Below, one piece after another: positions 57,820-64,000 of a stretch of DNA of 64,000 bases (positions are counted from its first letter, which is position 1; every line of letters starts with the position of its first letter). This DNA is from Pelobates cultripes (lineage: Eukaryota > Chordata > Amphibia > Anura > Pelobatidae). A model generated the notes under the pieces. That model was not told the DNA's origin and did no database searches. It saw nothing but the letters and a program-made list of their open reading frames with translations. Location: assembly GCA_933207985.1 (NCBI GenBank), contig OW240912.1, positions 250,907,522 through 250,971,521 on the forward strand, read 5' to 3'. The translations under genes and the position numbers were made by a program.

Positions 57820-58713
57820 TATGTAGGGTGGCGCAGACTTTGACAAACCAAAGATAGTATTTGTATGCCGAGTAGCTCTAGACTTTTAAAACATCATTTC
57901 TTAAAAGTAGAGAGAGAACTAACTTACCAGTTCGTGAGAAGTGCAGGGGGACGTTTATTCAGACGCAATTACTTTAAGATAGAACCTCGATGCCGAATAG
58001 GTCCAGATTTGGAAGTGACATGAGGGAGACAATCTATCATTCTGCTATAGCTTTGTTGCACTAGTTTTTGGTTGTGGGATGTGATGGGACTGGTTAGACA
58101 GCCGTATGATTGAAAACATCGCCCTATAGGCTGTACTAGGGGTGTAAGGTCTATCACGGTGCCCTCCTCTCTTTCTTCCCACATTCTATAGTATACTTTA
58201 CTACACAAACAGCTATGCTATTAAAACTGTATCCACGATCTTGATATACTGTTACTATAAGGACAACTTTGTAAACAGGAATTAGCAACAATGTTATATG
58301 AAGTATCGAGGAAGATTAGCTCAAGTAGATTGAGCAGCTACATTGTTTACACATATGCATATAAGTATCTAGTAATCCATTGTATCAAGAATTGGGGTTT
58401 AATTCATCCAAATTGAAGTACTAATCACTCAGCTTTAATAAGAGTATTATCTGGGTACACCCTACAATTGTGTTATTAACAATTTAGATTTCTGTAGACA
58501 ATGACTTTGTAGTATTTTACACACCAGATCTATATAGTTAGAAGCGGAGAATCTTCCCTCTAGAGAAATCATCATTTTATTCATTTTTTGGTTTACTCAG
58601 CCATTTATATTTAGGTGTGGTAATTTTACACGTGTTTATAATAAGAGTGTGTGTAGTGCCCTTATGATTAAGGGACTTTTTAATTTTGATTTATTAAAAG
58701 TGACGTTTTAATC
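57820..58713 (+). other. PLE 3' region downstream of the ribozyme (pseudo-LTR body)
   Basis: This sequence runs from the predicted ribozyme cleavage site to the terminal direct repeat. By analogy with other Penelope-like elements it is the body of the pseudo-LTR; it is not repeated at the 5' end, where only the last 66 bp are present. The minus-strand ORF at 57969-58208 is not convincing. Confidence 0.65.
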
Positions 58714-58779
58714 TATGTGTGCTTCACTGGTGTCAATATATATTAGAACTGGAATTTCCAACTTTTCTCTTTTTTCCTT
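58714..58779 (+). repeat. 66-bp terminal direct repeat, 3' copy
   Basis: Identical to 53310-53375; it defines the 3' end of the element next to the target duplication. Confidence 0.95.
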
Positions 58780-58792
58780 CTGTTTACCTTCT

Positions 58793-59607
58793 GATTCCGA
58801 AGGCTAAAAGAACAGTAAGTGGGAAAATATGCCAGGATTATATAGCAATAATCTGTGATCACCGGGGAAAAGTTTAAAAGAGACACAAAATATGATTGAA
58901 AATCATGCTGTTTCTGCTGCTTTGAAGGACATGTTCTAATAAAGATAATTATCACCTCTAACTGGAAGATACACACTGTTTGCAAATAATTAATTTGTAA
59001 ATAGACTTTATACATGCATAACATTACATTCATTAGTTAACAGTTGTGTGAACCCATATTGACCACAAAATACTGATTTACTTATTTTAATGGAATGGAA
59101 TACATCAATTTAAAAGCATTGTATTATTTAACTGAGTGAGTGAAAACACAATAATATATTGTTTTAGTGTTTGATTATGTGATATCAGTAATATGCAAAT
59201 TAGATTTTTCTAAAATTTTTGCTAGCTTAAGGTACACTTTATACTGTATGTGGGGCATAATTTGTAGTACTTGGAACCAAGGCCATGGCTTTGAGACAGC
59301 ATTCATGAGAGGGATGGCATAGCCCTCCCTCACCGGCCAGCCCATTATCATGCTGAATGAGCAGTTACTGGGGACATGCTCTGTAGCAATGTGTGTAGGG
59401 GCCAGCCCTCATGAGAAGGAGACTATAGACGTGCTTCTTCTGCTGAGTCGCTGCACCAATTGGAGGAGAGCGAGCATGAACCCCTGTGTGACCTCCTCCC
59501 TACATGTAAGGTAGGACTTTATAAATTTGTTTGGAAGCTAGGAGCCAGCTAAAAAAGTTAGAAGCCAAAATAACAAAGTTTAAATTTCAATGAGAAAAAT
59601 GCAATTC
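58793..59607. other. Intron, no gene seen
   Basis: AT-rich sequence without supported features. Confidence 0.45.
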
Positions 59608-59980
59608 TTAAAGGATGCTATTATCACCAGAACCATTACAGATTAATGTAGTTGTTCTGGTGTCTCTAGCCTGTCCCTGTAGCCTTTTTAATGTAAACAC
59701 TATGTTTCAGAGAAAAGGCAGTGTTTACACTGCTGCCTAGTAACACCTCTAGTGACAGTCACTCAGACGGCCACTAGAGAGCCCTGTGTCAGTGCTGAAC
59801 AGTATGCAGCACCTATGTTTAGCGTCTCCACGCTCTGCATGGAGGCGCTGAATGCTACCTATAGAGAACATATGTAATATCCTCTCAATGCTTTCCAATG
59901 GGAAAGCATTGGCTTAGCTGAGATCATAAAAATTGATGATCTCAGCCATGGAGGCAGGACCACGAAACTGGCATGGCGTG
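59608..59980. mobile_element. TTAA-type MITE, right end unclear
   Basis: It starts TTAAAGGATGCTATTATCAC and shares 'TAACACCTCTAGTGACAGTC' and 'GATCATAAAAATTGATGATC' blocks with other MITEs. The right terminus is lost or interrupted by the CA-rich block that follows. Confidence 0.65.
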
Positions 59981-60029
59981 GGAAAAATGGTCATTTTTCT
60001 CATGTGATCAGAGGGGGACAGATACCCAA

Positions 60030-60037
60030 ATAGACAG

Positions 60038-60069
<32 letters not shown>

Positions 60070-60370
60070 TGACAGACACACACGCACAAATACAAAGTGC
60101 CATGTTTATTTTCATTTTTGGCCATCCAGCCTCCCTACCTTTTGAGAGAGCTGAGTGGATCTTTCCATGGTGTAAATTGGGGCTGCCTGCAGCTCCTCTC
60201 AGCTCTCCTGTGCACTCTCTGTAGTAATGCCAGGGCAGGATTTACATCATATTCCGGCTCCTGGCATCACTAAACAGCAAGCCAGGGAGCAGACAGGAGC
60301 TGCAGAAAGACTACTGCTCCCTTGTGTGCTTCCTCAGCCGGTCGTCTCCATTGTTCTTTTTAGCTAGAGG
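60030..60370 (+). repeat. CA-rich run plus GC-rich block of the minisatellite-element type
   Basis: GACAGACACACAC... (60036-60095) is followed by 'CCAGCCTCCCTACC' and a GC-rich segment with 'GCAGGAGCTGCAG' motifs to about 60370. The order parallels 39886-40690. It is probably a short relative of the minisatellite-bearing elements, but I could not define its ends. Confidence 0.55.
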
Positions 60371-61274
60371 GCTCAGAATATAAGAGTACTATAACACACA
60401 TGCATTAATATAAATAAATGAAGGGAAGGGAAGGAGGGTAAATCTGAGCCTGCTTGAAACTCAAGTGTGTCCATTTATAATTTCCAATACCTTTCACTAT
60501 GTGGTGCTCAATAAATTGCAAGACTACCGCTAAAATTGTGAATCTGACTAATAACCATGGTTTTCATTGTATTCTGTGTATTTATGTATGGCTGTATTTC
60601 CCCTTTTCAGGGCTCCTACATATATTAATAGCCAAGAGCTCATAATATTTAACACACTAGATTATGCAAGAAATCAGTAACAGGAAATGCATACCCCTTT
60701 TGGAGGAACAATGCCACTTTGGAGACAAAATCTGTCTTTCTTTCCTTTGGAAACTTCCTTTCCCTCAGTTTACACATTAGTTCTAGTCATTGAAGAAGCT
60801 GCTTTAACCCAGTAGTGCACACATACTTATCTCAATAGGCAGGCTTTAAATGTGAGCTTCATTATTTGCATTATATTTGCAGGAAATATACAATTAAATT
60901 GTAACGCTTGTGCATTTTCTTTAAATTTCCACTCTTGTTGATGTGATGAGGAATGGTGCTTGGTATAAAAAATAGTTTTTATTGTTTCTTGGTTTTTGTT
61001 TTTTTAAAGTTTGTACAAAAACATACATATTTTGAGGTTTCAAATTTATTTTTAGACATCAAACAATGAATAATAATAATAATAGATTGAATAAAGACTG
61101 CCGTTACCTTAAAAAATATTGTTTCATGGCTTGTTATCCTTTGACTAAGGTTCATTTGTGTTGAAGTTCTAGAACAGCTTGGAATGTGTTATTATCCCAG
61201 TGCTGGATTATTCATTCAAATAGTGGTTAGTGTTATCACATATCATTTTATACCAAGTCTAACACAACTGAATA
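60371..61274. other. Intron, no gene seen
   Basis: AT-rich sequence without supported features. Confidence 0.45.
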
Positions 61275-61831
61275 TTAAAGGAATACTACAGGGTCAGGAA
61301 CACAAACATGTATTCCCGACCCTACAGTGTTAAACCCACCATTTAGGTTACTTTCCTCCCTCTCATGCCCCTTAAAAGGAATTAAAACTCACCTTATTTC
61401 CAGCGCCGCGTGGGTCCACCAGTGCTGGCCCAGCCCCCCTTGGTGACAGCATCAGATTTGCCGATTTTTAGCCAATGCAATGCTTTCCCATAGGGCAAGC
61501 ATTGGATTGGCTACAATCTGCAAGGGTGCGGGGCCAAATGCCATTTTGGCCAATCAACACCTCCTCCTAGAGATGCATTGAATCATCTCTATGAGGAAAA
61601 TTCAGTGTACCTATGCAGAGCGTGGAGACGCTGAACAGCAGTGCTGCCTACTGTGCAGCACTGCCCCAGAAAGCATATTCAGTGGCCATCTGAGGAATGG
61701 CCACTTGGAGGTGTCCTTAGGGGCAATAAAAACACTGCCTTTTCTCTGAAAATGCCTGCATATAATGATTATACTCACCAGAACAACTACATAGCGCTAT
61801 AGTTGTTCTGGTGAATATAGTGTCCCTTTAA
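61275..61831. mobile_element. TTAA-flanked MITE
   Basis: It starts TTAAAGGAATACTACAGGGT and ends GAATATAGTGTCCCTTTAA. It is the same family as 10521-11108 and 24022-24584, in opposite orientation ('CCAATCAACACCTCCTCC', 'GCAGAGCGTGGAGACGCTG'). Confidence 0.9.
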
Positions 61832-62965
61832 TAATGGCTGTATTATAAATGAGAACTGTGCAAAAGAGTTTATGTTTGTAAAAAGACTGTAATTAAGGTG
61901 TATAGACGGCACACAAGCAAATGATGAATTTGTAGATAGTCCCTGAAGGCAAGGTTTGTGAACTTGGCAGAAGCTTCCTTGGGGAGAGGTAGCTACATAT
62001 GTAGCTCATTAAGTATTTTTTTTTTAAAAGTCTGCCTTTCTATCCTTAGGGAGTTCTTTTTGTGGTCACTGGAGAAAGCCTGGGAGCTCTGCCGATGAAA
62101 GCTTTTTTTTTTTTTAGAATCTATATTGAAGATTTAGAGAAATAATCATTTTATGTTACCTGATGTTACACTGAATTACACTGAATTGCATTTGCATCAT
62201 TCTTATAGATTTAATCTTTATGGAGGACATTGATTTGAAAAATATAGCGTGCAGTTCTAATTAAAGCCCTGGTTTAATATGCTTGGATAAATTTAATATT
62301 TTTGGATACACTTTTAAAACAAATCATATATATATATATATAAAATCTGTATATTACAACATTAAAATGTTTTTCAAAATAATAAATAATTTGATATGCT
62401 TATCTAGTTTATTTAAAATATTAAATCTGTGCCTACCAAACAGGGTTACCAAACAGCACAGATTCCTATCTGCTGTTTTTTTTTAAAGGGATTAAATGAC
62501 AAACCACCAACTTAAAACTTTGATACCACCATAACAGTAAATCTAAGTCTTCCCAATTGGGGAAAGTCAAGTTTTTGGTTTGTAGTGATGGAAATGGACT
62601 CTTAAAACATACTGGCTATGTTCTGTATATATGCAGATGTGATCTCACTGGATAGAATGTTATGTAATGTCTATAAGTAAGTAGTTGTTCTAGCTCTACT
62701 TTTTGGGATTTTTCTGTGACAGAACCTCAAGATCACAGAGCAAGGCAAACAAGTAGGACTGCTCTGTCTGTTTAGAGGCTGTTGGAAACTATGCTGATAT
62801 TCCCCAAATATAGAGAACTCCATTGTCAAGTGCTCATGTGTGTACTCGTGGTGACAAACATGTGTTTATTGCTTGCTCTGCAACACCAAAATGCCATTTT
62901 TTCTTGTGAGATGTCAGTCAGATGTCAAGAACATTGCTTTCAGCAAACAGACAAACACTAGCTTC
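61832..62965. other. Intron, no gene seen
   Basis: AT-rich sequence. A lone copy of the outer arm of the 36485-36792 MITE lies at 62297-62317 (TTTTTGGATACACTTTTAAA). No gene is seen. Confidence 0.5.
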
Positions 62966-63148
62966 GATTTAAGTTCTTTGGATATGCTTTTCAAGTGAGT
63001 AGGTTCCGTTAGAAACACTTTTAAACGATTTATCTACAAACATTCACATTGACTTTAATGGTGATTTATGTAGATAAATAATTTGACAAGTTTTTCTAAC
63101 AGAACCTACTCATTTGAAAAGCGTATCTAGAAAAATATTAAATCAAGG
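62966..63148. mobile_element. Fold-back MITE
   Basis: GATTTAAGTTCTTTGGATAT...GTAGGTTCCGTTAGAAA pairs with TTTCTAACAGAACCTAC...ATTAAATC, giving arms of about 50 bp around an 80-bp centre that itself holds GATTTATCTAC and a near complement. Non-coding. Confidence 0.78.
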
Positions 63149-63676
63149 CCACTGTTAGCTCTGGAGGTCAGACAGACAATTCATAGAACTCCATTGTTCA
63201 ATTTCATCTGCACTTATTCTTGCAACAACAGAATAGTTCTGTAGTTTAATATAGGGCAGCCGTTATGTTCCTGTAGAAGAGAAGACAAAGTGTTTATTCT
63301 TGGAAAATATTAGATCTAATCATAAAAGTAGTTTTAAATAAGTATGGTGATATTCCACTATTTATACTTGAATCTGACAGTCATAGGCCTTACTGCTACA
63401 ACATTACAAATTTATAAAATTATAACATTTATAAAATTATAGGTTCATGTTGAGATTATTTTCATGCATTAGTAGATGATATTGAAGAATGTGGAAATGT
63501 AACTTTCAAAATGTGTCATTTTATATTTAGTTTTATTCTTTATATAGCTACAGTAAGGTTAATATAAAAATAATTTTATTCCATAGAATATCCCCAAGAA
63601 TACAACAATAAAAATAAAGTACAGAGCTCTAGGCAAATTGGCATTTATATCAAACAAAAAAGTGCAGTACACCAAT
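63149..63676. other. Intron, no gene seen
   Basis: AT-rich sequence without supported features. Confidence 0.45.
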
Positions 63677-64000
63677 TTAAAGGGACACTGTATGGGACAC
63701 TGTAGTCACTAAACCACTACTTAATGTACTACATAAAGCTATACCTCCCTATTTACAGGTATTCTCTGCCTCTTTTCTATTAACTTTGCAACCACATTGG
63801 TGTGCTGTTTAACCTCTTGTGTATTAGAGATACTTCATCTAAATACAGCAGACCCTGTTTTGCAGGAGGAGTTCAGAGGATACTAATACCCCACCCTCCC
63901 ATCTTGAATTCAGTGACATTGTTTTAATAGTAACTTTTTACTATTAAAGTATCTCTTTGTATTTACACCTCTCTTGCTAGCAAGCGTCAGGATTACCTAT
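63677..64000. mobile_element. TTAA-type MITE, cut by window end
   Basis: It starts TTAAAGGGACACTGTATGGG with an immediate partial repeat 'GGGACACTGTAGTCACTAAA', a small internal duplication of the terminus. The other end is outside the window. Confidence 0.7.

Larger units (their letters stand above)
53310..58778 (+). mobile_element. Apparently complete Penelope-like retroelement
   Basis: The 5.47-kb unit is flanked by the 14-bp direct duplication tctgtttaccttct (53296-53309, 58779-58792), a length expected for Penelope-like elements. Its two ends carry a 66-bp direct repeat (53310-53375 and 58714-58779, the last base shared with the duplication). Between them are ORF1, an overlapping ORF2 with RT and GIY-YIG domains, and a hammerhead ribozyme in the 3' region. 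All expected parts are present and both frames are open, so the copy is young and may be competent. The 66-bp 5' repeat is probably the tail of a longer pseudo-LTR that was incompletely copied. Confidence 0.93.

Overview
The window looks like a stretch of an anuran (frog or toad) nuclear genome lying inside one very large gene. The only protein-coding host sequence I can support is a single 160-bp exon (34197-34356, + strand) whose 53 codons match the vertebrate RhoGAP protein ARHGAP6, with good acceptor and donor sites. Everything to its left is then the upstream intron (34.2 kb of it visible) and everything to its right the downstream intron (29.6 kb visible). The frog assignment is an inference from the repeats: L2 LINEs with the 'GCGCTA...(AAT)n' tail, CR1, Penelope-like elements, TTAA-flanked MITEs starting 'AAAGGGACACTATAG', and hAT elements with internal CA-rich minisatellites.

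Layout. 1-9.3 kb: an L2 3' end, a complete non-autonomous hAT element with 8-bp target duplication (1130-2028), a TTAA MITE, then a second hAT-type element (4554-8407) that was later invaded by a Penelope-like element (PLE) and partly tandem-duplicated. The PLE is 5'-truncated, has a GIY-YIG end and is flanked by 785-bp inverted pseudo-LTRs. 9.3-20.3 kb: mostly unique intron with one MITE, an LTR, an L2 tail and a decayed hAT element with a G-rich minisatellite. 20.3-25 kb: a PLE pseudo-LTR with a hammerhead-like core, a frameshifted L2 with most of its reverse transcriptase, and an inverted L2 interrupted by a MITE. 25.5-28.4 kb: a 2.9-kb TTAA-flanked DNA transposon relic with internal tandem repeats. 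31.3-31.6 kb: an array of alternating inverted 61-bp units. 34.2 kb: the ARHGAP6 exon. 37.3-40.9 kb: a nested stack (hAT containing CR1 containing a MITE and another minisatellite-bearing hAT-like element). 43.6 kb: a 140-bp insertion ending in a 78-bp near-perfect palindrome and flanked by a 15-bp duplication. 44.7-45.8 kb: a solo LTR with 5-bp duplication. 50.3-51.7 kb: another complete minisatellite-bearing hAT-type element with 8-bp duplication.

53.3-58.8 kb holds the most notable element: an apparently complete, young PLE. It has a 14-bp target duplication, 66-bp terminal direct repeats, an upstream Ser/Arg-rich ORF1 (296 aa), an overlapping intact ORF2 (811 aa) with RT motifs including YIDD, a Cys cluster and a C-terminal GIY-YIG nuclease, and a well-formed minimal hammerhead ribozyme in its 3' region. 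Two other PLE relics in the window carry degenerate versions of the same ribozyme core. The rest of the window is AT-rich intron with further MITE and microsatellite fragments.

How the parts relate: the host exon is spliced out of this repeat-rich DNA; the PLE proteins and ribozyme would act together in copying that element; the MITEs and hAT elements have no transposase here and would depend on enzymes encoded elsewhere. No bacterial genes, CRISPR arrays, tRNA or rRNA genes were recognised.
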